A stretch of DNA of 48,707 nt from Desulfosporosinus sp. OT (GTDB lineage: Bacteria; Bacillota; Desulfitobacteriia; Desulfitobacteriales; Desulfitobacteriaceae): the NCBI RefSeq assembly GCF_000224515.1, contig NZ_AGAF01000116.1, positions 1 through 48,707 of the forward strand, written 5' to 3'. Both the position numbers and the translations under genes were made by a program. Shown here in pieces: positions 1 to 8,618 of this stretch. How positions within the stretch are numbered: the first letter of the stretch is position 1; every line of letters begins with the position of its first letter. The notes beneath the pieces are model-generated. The model did no database searches, was not told the origin of the DNA, and saw nothing but the letters and a program-made list of their open reading frames with translations.

Positions 1-1316
1 ATCAAGTGCAGGGGGGTTACATTATCGGAAGTTGCGCTTCCCCCCCAAGTACCACAACCCAAAGTAAAGGATGGGGAAAGTCCGGTACTTGCGCCCACAC
101 CGCCTTGGCTGGAGGATGTGTTAACCAAGATTCTGAATACGGGTTTTTCGGCGAATTTCATGACCATTTCATGATTTTCTGTATGAAGGGAAAGACTGTG
201 TCCGACACCGCCATTATTCAAGAGTTTGATACACAGATCACAGGCCTCCAGCCAATCTTTTACAGTATAAAACGCCAACACAGTAGTCAATTTTTCATAA
301 GACAAGGGATATCCTTCACCCACGCCCTGTTGTTCACCCAGTATGACCTTTGTTCCCGGAGGAATGGCTATGCCGGCACTGTCAGCGATGACCGCTGCGG
401 ATCTCCCCACCAGTTTGGCGTTCATGGCATGATTTCGAACAAACAGTTTCTTAGCAACTTGGTTTGTTTCCTCGGAGGTCATGAAGTAACCCCCCTGGCG
501 TTTGAACTCTTCCATAACCTGGTCACGTAGGCATTCTTCAACAATAACCGATTGCTCCGAGGCACATATTGTCCCATTGTCAAAGGTTTTACTTGCGATA
601 ATATTCCTGACTGCTTTCGGAATGTCGGCAGTTCTTTCTATATAAGCCGGTACGTTGCCCGGACCAACACCCAAGGCCGGTTTTCCGGCGCTATAGGCCG
701 CCTTTACCATGGCTGAACCACCTGTTGCAATAATCATGGCGACTTCATCGCATTTCATAAGTTCATTGGTTGCCTGCATCGAGGGTTTTGAGATACAGCC
801 AATGATATTGGCTGGAGCACCGGCAGCTACTGCGGCATCATTCATTAGTTTGGCTGCCTGCAGCGTACATTTCAGAGCCGACGGATGCGGGGAAAACACA
901 ATTCCGTTGCGGGATTTGATAGCAATAATGGCTTTGTAGATCGCCGTGGATGTGGGATTAGTCGAGGGAATGATCCCCATAAGCAAGCCTACCGGTTCGG
1001 CAATTTCCATGACTTTATTGACCTTATCGTCTTTAATAACTCCGATAGTTGACATAGGTTTGATGAATTCATAGAGTTCTGTGGAAGCAAACCTATTTTT
1101 GAAGATTTTATCTTCTACTTTACCAAAGCCCGTTTCTTCCACTGCCATTTTGGCCAGATAAACGGCATTCTCCACGGCAACTTTTACCATATTACGAATA
1201 ATTTTATCAATCTGATCAGAATTGAACTTGGCTAGTTGAGTTTGAGCCAATTTGGCCTGGCGGGCAAGATTTCTAGTCTCTTGCACGGATTGTAAATCAT
1301 AATCAAAGTTTTCCAA
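1..1316 (-). CDS. CoA-acylating acetaldehyde dehydrogenase of the microcompartment (3' end outside window)
   Basis: It would oxidise acetaldehyde to acetyl-CoA with NAD inside the choline microcompartment. The frame is open from a TTG start at 1316 to the window edge, 438 codons, and is related to the N-terminal half of AdhE. The TTG is preceded by GGAGGAAGGAATAGCAAA, and no better start is in view. The N-terminus reads MENFDYDLQSVQETRNLA. The cofactor-site motif is STNPTSTAIYK, and the catalytic Cys lies in TFDNGTICASEQS at residue 251. Near the edge it ends in GGSATSDNVTPLHL, as in AdhE-type enzymes. The paralogue at 11217-12716 carries Ser at the same residue number, so this copy is the likely active enzyme. 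The C-terminus, where an encapsulation peptide might sit, is not visible. It lies 72 bp after the BMC protein gene and is the last gene of the operon in view. Confidence 0.93.
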   Translation of the reverse strand, partial: MENFDYDLQSVQETRNLARQAKLAQTQLAKFNSDQIDKIIRNMVKVAVENAVYLAKMAVEETGFGKVEDKIFKNRFASTELYEFIKPMSTIGVIKDDKVNKVMEIAEPVGLLMGIIPSTNPTSTAIYKAIIAIKSRNGIVFSPHPSALKCTLQAAKLMNDAAVAAGAPANIIGCISKPSMQATNELMKCDEVAMIIATGGSAMVKAAYSAGKPALGVGPGNVPAYIERTADIPKAVRNIIASKTFDNGTICASEQSVIVEECLRDQVMEEFKRQGGYFMTSEETNQVAKKLFVRNHAMNAKLVGRSAAVIADSAGIAIPPGTKVILGEQQGVGEGYPLSYEKLTTVLAFYTVKDWLEACDLCIKLLNNGGVGHSLSLHTENHEMVMKFAEKPVFRILVNTSSSQGGVGASTGLSPSFTLGCGTWGGSATSDNVTPLHL

Positions 1317-1388
1317 TTTGCTATTCCTTCCTCCGCTGTCTCTGTATTTTTATTGGATACAAGACATATTTAGGGTTTTGCACATCAG

Positions 1389-1988
1389 CTACTTTTCAAT
1401 CTCCTGCTCGTAATATTCCTTCAGTTTTAGGATAAGTGATTCTTTGTTCGCTTTGGATATGGCTTTGCCAGCAACGCCAAGTGTTTTGTATTCTCTTGCC
1501 AGATTCCTAAGCTTTACCGCAGAAAGCGATTTTAAGACATCTGAACTTTTTTCGAAACCGAACTCTTGCACATAAGCATCTAGCAAGTCTTTGCGGAGTT
1601 GCTTCAGTATTATTTTCGCCGAGTCAGTGCTTTCTTTTGTAATCTGAGCCTGTTTTTGGGATTCTGCTAATGTCTCAAAACTTGGCAAGAGACCGTTTAT
1701 GTCGATGGGATTTACCATTACACTGACCATGGTTTCAAGCTCAAGATGCGGTCTGGGTATTACATGATGAGAAACCAAAGACAAGTGCCTAATCTTCTCA
1801 ACAGCAGTTACTCCTGCTTCCACGGCAGCTTTAACAGCCCCCACATCACCAGTTACGGCAACTGTCACGAGGCCGGAACCAATATAGGTCTTTCCCACAA
1901 ATTCCACTTGCGCTGTTTTTAGCATGACATCTGCACCTTCAATAGCAGGAACCAATCCTCGTGTCTCAATTAGACCAAGAGCCTGCAT
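1389..1988 (-). CDS. BMC-H shell protein with C-terminal extension
   Basis: Hexameric shell facet protein, 199 aa. Residues 1-92 are a canonical single BMC domain, starting MQALGLIETRGLVPAIEGAD and containing the usual PRPH stretch near residue 82. The following roughly 105 residues are not shell-like. They include a charged helical segment and a Lys-rich end with LRNLAREYKTLGV and SKANKESLILKLKEYY. The last 45 residues look like a small helix-extended-helix fold of the SAP or Rho-N kind, which would suit nucleic-acid or partner binding, but I cannot prove this. EutK is a known precedent for a BMC-H protein with a helix-turn-helix tail. It sits between the EutQ-like gene and the partial aldehyde dehydrogenase, 11 bp after the former. 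The shell assignment is firm, the role of the tail is not. Confidence 0.92.
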   Translation of the reverse strand: MQALGLIETRGLVPAIEGADVMLKTAQVEFVGKTYIGSGLVTVAVTGDVGAVKAAVEAGVTAVEKIRHLSLVSHHVIPRPHLELETMVSVMVNPIDINGLLPSFETLAESQKQAQITKESTDSAKIILKQLRKDLLDAYVQEFGFEKSSDVLKSLSAVKLRNLAREYKTLGVAGKAISKANKESLILKLKEYYEQEIEK

Positions 1989-1999
1989 AGCTTACCCTC

Positions 2000-2680
2000 C
2001 TATTGTTGTGCCATAAGATCAGCCCAGTTTGCCGGGTAAGTTACGTAAAAGAGTTTGACATAGTCAGACGAACTCCAGGTTACTTTGGAACCTTTGGGTA
2101 CGAAAAGGACATCTCCCTGGTGAGCGTGATAGGTTTCACCGTTGATGGTGATGGATAAGCTTCCCTCGAGAATAATATCAATTTCTTCATAGCACAGCTC
2201 CCAGTCAAAGCTGGATTTCTCTATTGTTAAAAAACCCGCACTCATTTGAGAATCCTGTTTACTGACTACTTCGCGATAAGCTACATTGGTACACGGATCC
2301 CCCGTGTCAAAGGTCTCGAGTTTCACTGTCCTGCCGCGCACTATTTTCAGTCCACTTTTGGGTTCACAATCTGCACGGAAGGGCGTTTCCAGAGTTGGAG
2401 CAGGGACACTTGTCAGGAGTGGGTTAGCTAATACCGCTTTTACTACTTGAAAGATCATTGCTGGGTCAATCTCGTTTTCTTGGTTACCCTTCTTCTGTAG
2501 ACCGCTTTCTTTAACGATGTGACTTTCTTCTGTAAATGAATCTTCAGTAAATACCACACCCAATTCTTTAGCTAAATCCTTGGCTGCCAGGGTAATAATC
2601 GTATTTCTGTCGATACAGAATTGTTTTTGACCTTTTTGGGCTGCTGCTTTTACCTCGTTTGCAGATACTAATTTTTTCAC
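2000..2680 (-). CDS. eutQ: EutQ-like cupin protein
   Basis: 226 aa. The GTG start at 2680 follows an ideal AAAGGAGGTGCGACT. The N-terminus (MKKLVSANEVKAAAQKG, then ITLAAKDLAKELGV) is the typical EutQ/EutT-family leader. Residues about 130-215 form a cupin barrel with CYEEIDIILEGSLSITING and HQGDVLFVPKGS. In ethanolamine systems EutQ is cytoplasmic, associates with the microcompartment and has acetate-kinase-like activity; here it could help make ATP from acetyl phosphate or only aid assembly. It is co-transcribed with the PduT-like gene upstream (57 bp) and the tailed BMC-H gene downstream. The family is clear, its activity in a glycyl-radical locus is inferred. Confidence 0.9.
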   Translation of the reverse strand: MKKLVSANEVKAAAQKGQKQFCIDRNTIITLAAKDLAKELGVVFTEDSFTEESHIVKESGLQKKGNQENEIDPAMIFQVVKAVLANPLLTSVPAPTLETPFRADCEPKSGLKIVRGRTVKLETFDTGDPCTNVAYREVVSKQDSQMSAGFLTIEKSSFDWELCYEEIDIILEGSLSITINGETYHAHQGDVLFVPKGSKVTWSSSDYVKLFYVTYPANWADLMAQQ

Positions 2681-2737
2681 AGTCGCACCTCCTTTCGATC
2701 GTATAGGGTATAGAATTATGGGATTGAAGTATAAAGG

Positions 2738-3286
2738 CTAAAATAGCGATGCCCACAGTCTGTCTGAGGGGGAAGGAATTACTTCTGTATCCACTAACAA
2801 GCCTTTTTCGATGGCAATGGCTCTTCCGGCTTCGATGCCTGCTTCCACAGCACCAACATCCCCAGTGAAAGTGAAGTAAGCTTTACCGCCTAGCCCACTG
2901 CCTAAACGCAATTCTAGAGCCTGTACATCAGCCGCTTTGAGAGTTGCATCAGCGGCAATAATCATCGAGGACAGGGAAAAACATTCTATAATCCCCAGAG
3001 CACCAATTCCATCAGGCATGGTTGTAGCCGTGATGGCCGGGAAAACGGCCTGATGGACATTGGCAAGGATAAAGCTATCAACCAGGTATTCTCCTGCTAT
3101 TTCTACACCTACACTGAGCGAGCTTTCTACGGCAGCAACGTCTCCTTTGATAATAGCGATATATTTGCCGGGACAAACGGGGGTTGCACTGACCACTTCA
3201 ACGTAGGCTGTCTTAAGCATCAAGTCTGTGGCATTAATTCCTCTGGCAATACTCGTAAGCTCAATCATACCTATTGCACTATACAT
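2738..3286 (-). CDS. pduT: PduT-like tandem BMC (BMC-T) shell protein with Fe-S cysteine
   Basis: 182 aa with two BMC domains in tandem, the first starting MYSAIGMIELTSIARGI and the second near residue 93 (GALGIIECFSLSSMIIAA). PduT forms pseudohexameric trimers with a [4Fe-4S] cluster held at the central pore by one Cys per subunit. Here that residue is Cys38 in TPVCPGKY, the same number as the ligand in PduT. This predicts an electron conduit or cluster port through the shell. The start overlaps the end of the PduS-like gene by 8 bp and has a GGTGGGG site, so the two are translationally coupled. The pairing suggests electrons pass between PduS on the lumen side and the cytoplasm via PduT. 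Confidence 0.93.
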   Translation of the reverse strand: MYSAIGMIELTSIARGINATDLMLKTAYVEVVSATPVCPGKYIAIIKGDVAAVESSLSVGVEIAGEYLVDSFILANVHQAVFPAITATTMPDGIGALGIIECFSLSSMIIAADATLKAADVQALELRLGSGLGGKAYFTFTGDVGAVEAGIEAGRAIAIEKGLLVDTEVIPSPSDRLWASLF

Positions 3287-4616
3287 ACGACCCCACCTTT
3301 ATCACAATTGAATTATCCTTGATTTCAATTACAGTACCATCGAGGCTAGAGTGGACAGTGGCTCCGAGACTGTTGTCCGGGATTTTTCCAATCATTTGTC
3401 CAGCCTTTACCTGATCACCGATACCGACTACGGGTGTTGCTGGTGCTCCGATGTGCTGTCGTAGAGCGATCCGGATATATTCAGGTCGAAATTCGACCTG
3501 CTTCATCGGTGCAGGTTTATCGAAGGCTGATAAGCCGATTTTAATGACTAGACGTTTGCTTGGAATAAGGCGATGATCTCTGGCCGACCTCGCTTGGAAA
3601 TCCATCGGTATTGGCTGATATCGAATACCTTGTTCTGCCAGCTTTTGCTTATAAAGAATATTGACAGACTTCGGATGGAGATTAGCTGGGCAGGAGAACA
3701 ATTCACAGGCATTGCATTCACAACATAATTGGGCAATTTGTTGTTCCTTCACATCGTCAAGATTGTAGCTTAGGGCACGCATGACCTTATGTGGCTGCAT
3801 ATTATGTCCCAGGAGATAACGAGGACACAGATCGGTACACATCCGACATTGCTCACAGGCGGTTTTACCAATAATTCTTGCTCGATTAAGGCTCACAGAT
3901 TTTTTGCGGATGAGAAAGTGATCCTTTTTAAGCAACACATACCCTTTACTTTTTTTGGTAACATACCCTTCGACATCATTCATGACAGAGCCCATCATAG
4001 GACCACCGTCGATGACGGCATAGTCAGCTATGTCTTGTACACCGCATTGTTCAATCACATCCCGAATGGATACACCCACAGGTACTTTGACGGTCATACG
4101 CTGCGGAATATCTCCGGCGATAGTGATGTACGTTTCCGTGACAGGGTTCCCGGCCAGAGCCCTCCATATATTCAGGGCAGTTTCCGTATTAATAACCACA
4201 CAGCCCACTTTCAGGGGAATAGATGCTTCCGGAACAATTCTTTGAGTCAGTTCATGAACCAGAACCTGTTCGTCACCAGCAGGATAGATATCTCTGAGTT
4301 CCATTACCTCCATGTAATTTGAAAATCCCAGAGCTGCAATTCTTTCTCGTAGGAGGACTATGACTTCTTTGTGTTTGCCCTTGATACCAATAATGGCTTT
4401 GCGGGCTTCAATATATTTTCCTGCCGCTTCCATTCCTCGGATGATTTCATCAGGAAACAGCATCATCAATTGCTGGTCCACTCTGAGCAGAGGTTCGCAT
4501 TCAGCTCCATTAAGCAATAAATACTCTGCTTTAGAAGTTAGTTTCGCGTGAGTTGGAAAGCCAGCTCCTCCTGCCCCAATAACCCCTGCATCCTTGATTA
4601 TGTTCAGCAGATCCAA
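3279..4616 (-). CDS. pduS: PduS/RnfC-like flavin and iron-sulfur oxidoreductase
   Basis: 445 aa. The TTG start at 4616 follows GGAGGTGGAAAACG. The N-terminal NADH/FMN-binding part of the RnfC/Nqo1 fold has VIGAGGAGFPTHAKL at residues 12-26 and NGAECEPLL near 36. Two ferredoxin-like motifs follow, CEQCRMCTDLCPR and a second one, CCECNACELFSCP. A C-terminal barrel-sandwich region ends the protein. In Pdu compartments PduS is a flavoprotein that reduces cob(III)alamin with NADH. This locus has a B12-independent lyase, so cobalamin reduction is unlikely to be the need. Recycling NADH by moving electrons to the PduT cluster is a better fit. The gene overlaps pduT and lies 20 bp after the vertex protein gene. 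Confidence 0.9.
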   Translation of the reverse strand: MDLLNIIKDAGVIGAGGAGFPTHAKLTSKAEYLLLNGAECEPLLRVDQQLMMLFPDEIIRGMEAAGKYIEARKAIIGIKGKHKEVIVLLRERIAALGFSNYMEVMELRDIYPAGDEQVLVHELTQRIVPEASIPLKVGCVVINTETALNIWRALAGNPVTETYITIAGDIPQRMTVKVPVGVSIRDVIEQCGVQDIADYAVIDGGPMMGSVMNDVEGYVTKKSKGYVLLKKDHFLIRKKSVSLNRARIIGKTACEQCRMCTDLCPRYLLGHNMQPHKVMRALSYNLDDVKEQQIAQLCCECNACELFSCPANLHPKSVNILYKQKLAEQGIRYQPIPMDFQARSARDHRLIPSKRLVIKIGLSAFDKPAPMKQVEFRPEYIRIALRQHIGAPATPVVGIGDQVKAGQMIGKIPDNSLGATVHSSLDGTVIEIKDNSIVIKVGSYV

Positions 4617-4636
4617 CGTTTTCCACCTCCAATTTC

Positions 4637-4897
4637 TTAAAACATACAGTCTTCGTCAATGATCCCAACAATGACAGCATCAATCGGTACATCCTCCCGA
4701 TCGAGCATTTTGCGGGCTGAGCTACCAATACAGACCAGCACCCTTTCGCCAACGCCCGCACCGATCGTGTCGACAGCGATCATAAGACGACCAGCATCCA
4801 TACCTCCGAGGACTTCCACCAACATGAATTTCAGTCCTACGAGAGAATCGGCTTTTCTTGTTGACCATATACTATCCATTACTTTTGCTGCTATCAT
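4637..4897 (-). CDS. eutN: EutN/CcmL-type pentameric vertex protein
   Basis: BMC-P protein of 86 aa that caps the vertices of the shell. The whole length is the EutN_CcmL domain, starting MIAAKVMDSIWSTRK, with LKFMLVEVL near residue 23, DTIGAGVGERVLVC near 43 and the closing VDAVIVGI-type strand near the end. It is usual length for the family. The start overlaps the end of the preceding BMC gene by 4 bp (ATGA type). It is the only pentamer gene in view, which fits one closed polyhedral shell per locus. Confidence 0.95.
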   Translation of the reverse strand: MIAAKVMDSIWSTRKADSLVGLKFMLVEVLGGMDAGRLMIAVDTIGAGVGERVLVCIGSSARKMLDREDVPIDAVIVGIIDEDCMF

Positions 4898-5205
4898 CGA
4901 ATCTCACCCGTTTTTGCTTCCTTAAATTTATATTGTATCTCTTGAATAGCGGCTTCCACCGACGCTGTATCTCCAAAGATGGCGATCATAATCAGATTCT
5001 GCGGGCAATGTCCTTTAATGTCTTCCACTCTTACCCCGGCAGCTTTTTCTGCGATATCAGCTGCAAAAACCATATCAATCAACTTCCCTTGAACCAAACC
5101 CACAGCATCATAGTTCTCGATAGGGACAGTAGAAGCAGTGCCCTTTCGCCGAAAAAGAATATCCACTGTCCCACTGGAAGGGGATTTGATAATTCGATAT
5201 TCCAT
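4894..5205 (-). CDS. Single BMC-domain shell protein with N-terminal extension
   Basis: 103 aa. Residues 1-30 are an extension (MEYRIIKSPSSGTVDILFRR) that does not resemble a BMC fold. From about residue 32 (NYDAVGLVQGKLIDMVFAAD) to 92 is a BMC domain lacking the usual GMIET start. This looks like a divergent facet protein or a minor shell component specific to glycyl-radical compartments. AGGAGTGACTTTTTCTC precedes the ATG. It sits between eutJ and eutN and overlaps the latter by 4 bp. I recognise the BMC family but not a named member. Confidence 0.85.
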   Translation of the reverse strand: MEYRIIKSPSSGTVDILFRRKGTASTVPIENYDAVGLVQGKLIDMVFAADIAEKAAGVRVEDIKGHCPQNLIMIAIFGDTASVEAAIQEIQYKFKEAKTGEIR

Positions 5206-5224
5206 GAGAAAAAGTCACTCCTGT

Positions 5225-6067
5225 CTAAAGAATTTCCTGTGTGCAGTTAAGTGCAATACCCAAAGGTGTTACAAACATAGGGTTTTGCGGTTTATACGTG
5301 GGCAGGTTGGTTTGTTTAGCGATAATATCTTCGATTCCTTCCAGGCAACAGGTTCCACCTACCAGATAAATTTCTTTTACTGGGTATTCATGAATGTGGC
5401 GACTGATAATGGATGAAACTTTTTCAATGACTGGTCTTAATACGGGAATCAACTCCCTATGGTTTTTGAAATCTCGCTTATATTGGTCCGCGTCTTCAAA
5501 GCTCATTTTATAAGCACCGGAAATGACGAGTGAAAAGTGAGTACCTCCTGTTGGTTCATCATCCACATGAATCACTTTGCCGTCTTTCAGAATCGCAGTC
5601 CCCGTAGTGCCACCACCAATATCAACAATCGCACCGTCTTTAATCTTTAATACCGCATTAGCTGCCGTCGGTTCATCCAATACGTTGGTAATTTCAAAAC
5701 CAGCCCCCTGTACCACATGTCTAATTGCTCCTGAGTCAAGACTGTTAGTTCCCGGAGGAAGTGCTGCCGCTGCATAGATCAATTCCGTGCCAAGTTTTTC
5801 TTCGATTTCTTGTTTTAATTCCTTGACTATACGAATCGCGCCGATATAGTCCACCACCATACCATCTTTGACAACACTGGCAAAACGATAGGCTCCGGCA
5901 ACGGGCTGATAGTTTTTATCAAGAACTGCCAGAACAATATAGGCTGTTCCCAGATCAACGCCAGTGTAATATACGGAGGATTTCTTTAAGATGGGTGTTG
6001 TGACGACTTTCTCAAAATCACGAACAAGTTGATCACAGTATTGAAACGTTGAATTTACCGTTTCCAT
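5225..6067 (-). CDS. eutJ: EutJ-like Hsp70/actin-fold chaperone
   Basis: 280 aa from the ATG at 6067, which has an ideal AGGAGGACAAAA. An upstream in-frame ATG at 6091 lacks a site. It has the actin/Hsp70 ATPase fold: phosphate-1 motif GVDLGTAYIVLAVLD near residue 37, the connect motif with EPTAANAVL and DIGGGTTGTAIL near 135-155, and an adenosine motif with YLVGGTCCLEGIED near 235. Length matches EutJ of enterobacteria (about 278 aa). EutJ is thought to act as a chaperone in compartment assembly or enzyme folding; its exact job is not established. The start overlaps the end of the EutT-like gene by 13 bp. Confidence 0.92.
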   Translation of the reverse strand: METVNSTFQYCDQLVRDFEKVVTTPILKKSSVYYTGVDLGTAYIVLAVLDKNYQPVAGAYRFASVVKDGMVVDYIGAIRIVKELKQEIEEKLGTELIYAAAALPPGTNSLDSGAIRHVVQGAGFEITNVLDEPTAANAVLKIKDGAIVDIGGGTTGTAILKDGKVIHVDDEPTGGTHFSLVISGAYKMSFEDADQYKRDFKNHRELIPVLRPVIEKVSSIISRHIHEYPVKEIYLVGGTCCLEGIEDIIAKQTNLPTYKPQNPMFVTPLGIALNCTQEIL

Positions 6068-6726
6068 TTTTGTCCTCCTGAAGACTTCCACATCATCATG
6101 CAGAGTATGTTAATGATCAGATTGACTGTATCAATCAGGTCTTGCCGAGAACAGACTTGCTGCTCCTCATTCCAATAGGTTTCCAAAAGGGCTGGTTCGA
6201 CCTCTCGGAGGGAGGCGCGCAAGTAATTTAACAAGGCAATCTCTTTTCCATTTTTCAAACCTACGTGAAACTCATCGACGTCAACGTTTTTTTCAAGATT
6301 GTTAGATCGTTCTCTAATTTCTTCTTCCGACCATCCCCAAAATTGAAGCTTATCCGGAGCTTTCTGTTCCCGTTCGGCTTTTTGTACGTTCCGAAAGTAT
6401 TTGCCGAGCGCCATGACTTCTTCGGACAAGATTGTTTCACCAGAGTGTAAAAGTTCTGCGGCCATTAACAGAAACAAGGATTCCAGGCAGTCCATCCTTC
6501 TGCGTAATCTCAGGCTACACCGGCTTTCCCCTACCTGAGCCTGATTCGACTCGTGGATGTTTGATTTCTTACCGCCACTATACTGAACCTGTTCCAGCAT
6601 GACTCGTCTGTCCGCAAGAAATTGGCGTGCTCCTGGTGTAATCTTTGTATCTGGTTCTAGCACAAAAGTAGCAAAGGGTTCCGTCTTATATAAATCTCGC
6701 AACTCCATTTCAGTGATGAATTTCAT
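6055..6726 (-). CDS. EutT-like cobalamin adenosyltransferase-family protein, motif degenerate
   Basis: 223 aa. The N-terminus (MKFITEMELRDLYKTEPFA, then ITPGARQFLADRRV) is the EutT/EutQ leader, and RRRMDCLESLFLLMAAEL near residue 78 begins an adenosyltransferase-like helical bundle. EutT enzymes bind a metal through an HX11CCXXC motif; I see only isolated cysteines here (SRCSLRL, MDCLES) and no CC pair. CutC needs no B12, so corrinoid adenosylation would have no obvious client in this operon. It may be a structural or assembly factor that kept the fold. It lies 55 bp after the EutP-like gene and overlaps eutJ by 13 bp. Confidence 0.8.
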   Translation of the reverse strand: MKFITEMELRDLYKTEPFATFVLEPDTKITPGARQFLADRRVMLEQVQYSGGKKSNIHESNQAQVGESRCSLRLRRRMDCLESLFLLMAAELLHSGETILSEEVMALGKYFRNVQKAEREQKAPDKLQFWGWSEEEIRERSNNLEKNVDVDEFHVGLKNGKEIALLNYLRASLREVEPALLETYWNEEQQVCSRQDLIDTVNLIINILCMMMWKSSGGQKWKR

Positions 6727-6781
6727 TGCCTCACCTACCCTTCCTCAAATTACCTTTACCAAATCCCATCGATTATTGAAG

Positions 6782-7228
6782 CTAAGTTATTTCTTGTGCT
6801 TCACACAAATATCGTTTCAAGGCTTCCACGCCTGAATTATCTTTTAAAGAAATACAGAAGTAAGGTTCGATAATCCCGATTCTTTTCAACTGTTGAATAC
6901 ACAAATTGACATTCTTCGGAGCTAAATCAATCTTGGTAATCACTCCAATAACAGGACAAGTATACGATTTAGCAAAACCGGGCGGATATACTTCAACGAG
7001 TCTGGATTGATCAACCAAAATGAGCAAATGCGATGCTGTTTGTGCTGTCGCAATCAGATATTTGTACATAGAAGCGTTTTCAATATAGGAGCCCGGCGTG
7101 TCAATAGTATTTTTGCCATAAATAACATCCTGGGTCTTTCTTAATGGTCTGACGGAATCATTTAAGACATTGGTCAAGGTAGATTTGCCAGATTGGGTTG
7201 GCCCGACCACCATAACTCGTTTTTTCAT
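6782..7228 (-). CDS. eutP: EutP/PduV-like small GTPase
   Basis: 148 aa. The P-loop is GPTQSGKST at residues 9-17, followed by DTPGSYIEN near 43 (G3 region) and TKIDLAPKN near 98 (NKxD-type G4). EutP and PduV proteins are P-loop NTPases linked to compartment positioning or to acetate kinase activity; which applies here cannot be told from sequence. The start overlaps the EutS-like gene by 4 bp, so the two are translationally coupled. Confidence 0.93.
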   Translation of the reverse strand: MKKRVMVVGPTQSGKSTLTNVLNDSVRPLRKTQDVIYGKNTIDTPGSYIENASMYKYLIATAQTASHLLILVDQSRLVEVYPPGFAKSYTCPVIGVITKIDLAPKNVNLCIQQLKRIGIIEPYFCISLKDNSGVEALKRYLCEAQEIT

Positions 7229-7578
7229 GTACGAGTAATCTTGGCAGGCGTGAAGCCTAACAGCTTTTCTAAAGTGTCATTAATGGCAATCATAGCTGCT
7301 TCAACACTGGCCACATCGCCGGATATAACCAGAGATCCCGTAAACCGATCAAGGAAACCGATCTCTATGTTCGATGTCTTTGTGGCAATATCGGCTGCAA
7401 TAATAGCCGTCTCCGATGGAGTGAGAGTTGAAATTCCAATGGCTCCAGTCTCTTCAATTCCCAAACGTTCATATATGTCTTGTACGGGCGAAGCTATGAT
7501 GTGAGCTAGAGTGACTTGCTTGCCTGGCACATATTCCTGGACAATACGTTTCTTGTCAAATTCATCGGCTACACTCAT
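7225..7578 (-). CDS. eutS: EutS/PduU-type circularly permuted BMC-H shell protein
   Basis: 117 aa. The N-terminal strand segment [20 protein letters not shown] is the hallmark of EutS/PduU, in which a permuted BMC fold makes a small beta-barrel over the pore. [19 protein letters not shown] and [17 protein letters not shown] follow as in EutS. The usual length is 111-116 aa. It lies 26 bp downstream of the activase gene, a common place in glycyl-radical microcompartment loci. Confidence 0.94.
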   Translation of the reverse strand: MSVADEFDKKRIVQEYVPGKQVTLAHIIASPVQDIYERLGIEETGAIGISTLTPSETAIIAADIATKTSNIEIGFLDRFTGSLVISGDVASVEAAMIAINDTLEKLLGFTPAKITRT

Positions 7579-7604
7579 AAAATCCTCCGTCCGGTATATA
7601 ACTT

Positions 7605-8591
7605 TTAATGTCTGATGACTTCGACCTGCAAGTCATAACCTTTTATAAACCCTTCAATTTTATCTAATTCGTCTTCCTTGAAGCTCAAATCTTCGGTGAT
7701 AGCGTAGTTCATGTCCAATTGCTTGTATTTGTTGATGCCTAGTTTATGGTAAGGGAGCAAGTCGATACCCAGAAAGCTTTTGTGACGTTTAAAGGATTCC
7801 AGAAATTCCAAAGTCCTACAAATGGTGTCCTCGCTATCATTTAATCCCTTGATTAGAGGCATCCTGACTTTGACATTAAACCCACGTCGGATGAGTTGCG
7901 TTAGGTTATCCAAAATGCCTTCATTGCGCACCCCCGTAAGTTCATAATGCCGCTCAGAATCGATCTGCTTAATGTCATACAGAAATAAGTCCGTAAACTG
8001 GGCTATCTTGAGCAGGGAGCTCAGTTTGGCATAACCGGAGGTTTCAATAGCTGTATGGATCCCTAAACGTTTACACTCAGTCAGCAAATTGGTGGCAAAT
8101 TCTGGTTGAGCTGTGACTTCACCGCCTCCAAGAGTGACTCCTCCACCTGAACTGTGGTAGAAAAGTACATCTTGTTGGATGATCTCCATGACTTCGGAAA
8201 TAGTCTTGTCCACACCAACAATGGACAGAGCTTGTTTTGGACACGCCGTTTCGCACTTTCGGCAACCTACACAATCCATGCTTCTATTTACTCTATGCCT
8301 AGATCTTTCGCTTTTAGTTCGGAGTTGCCCGTCTTCATCATTCAGAAGATAATGGATGTGGGCAGGACAAACAGGAATACAGTTGCTGCAATCAACGCAC
8401 AAATCTTCTTTAAACATGACCTGATATTTTCGTTCAAGTCCCTCGGGATTAGAACACCACAGGCATCTCAGGGGACACCCTTTGAAGAAAATTAATGTTC
8501 TTATACCTGGTCCATCATAGATCGAATATTTCTGGACATTGAAGATTCTCGCTTTTCTTTCTAAGATGCTACCGTTTTCTGTACTCATCAT
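7605..8591 (-). CDS. cutD: Choline TMA-lyase activating enzyme (radical SAM)
   Basis: 328 aa glycyl-radical-enzyme activase. It cleaves S-adenosylmethionine to place the radical on the C-terminal glycine of CutC. The radical SAM motif is CPLRCLWC (CX3CX2C) at about residues 39-46, after [13 protein letters not shown]. An insert holds two ferredoxin motifs, [12 protein letters not shown] and [12 protein letters not shown], as in activases of this group. [12 protein letters not shown] is the GGE motif. The second ATG at 8588 has better spacing from GGGGAA than the first. It follows cutC by 27 bp, so the pair is co-expressed. Confidence 0.96.
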   Translation of the reverse strand: MMSTENGSILERKARIFNVQKYSIYDGPGIRTLIFFKGCPLRCLWCSNPEGLERKYQVMFKEDLCVDCSNCIPVCPAHIHYLLNDEDGQLRTKSERSRHRVNRSMDCVGCRKCETACPKQALSIVGVDKTISEVMEIIQQDVLFYHSSGGGVTLGGGEVTAQPEFATNLLTECKRLGIHTAIETSGYAKLSSLLKIAQFTDLFLYDIKQIDSERHYELTGVRNEGILDNLTQLIRRGFNVKVRMPLIKGLNDSEDTICRTLEFLESFKRHKSFLGIDLLPYHKLGINKYKQLDMNYAITEDLSFKEDELDKIEGFIKGYDLQVEVIRH

Positions 8592-8618
8592 TTCCCCATT
8601 TCTTAAAATCCCTTCCTA

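Noticed and set aside
6-530. Open frame on the plus strand at the left edge
   Set aside because: It lies antisense to the aldehyde dehydrogenase frame, which has family motifs throughout; the plus-strand translation has none.
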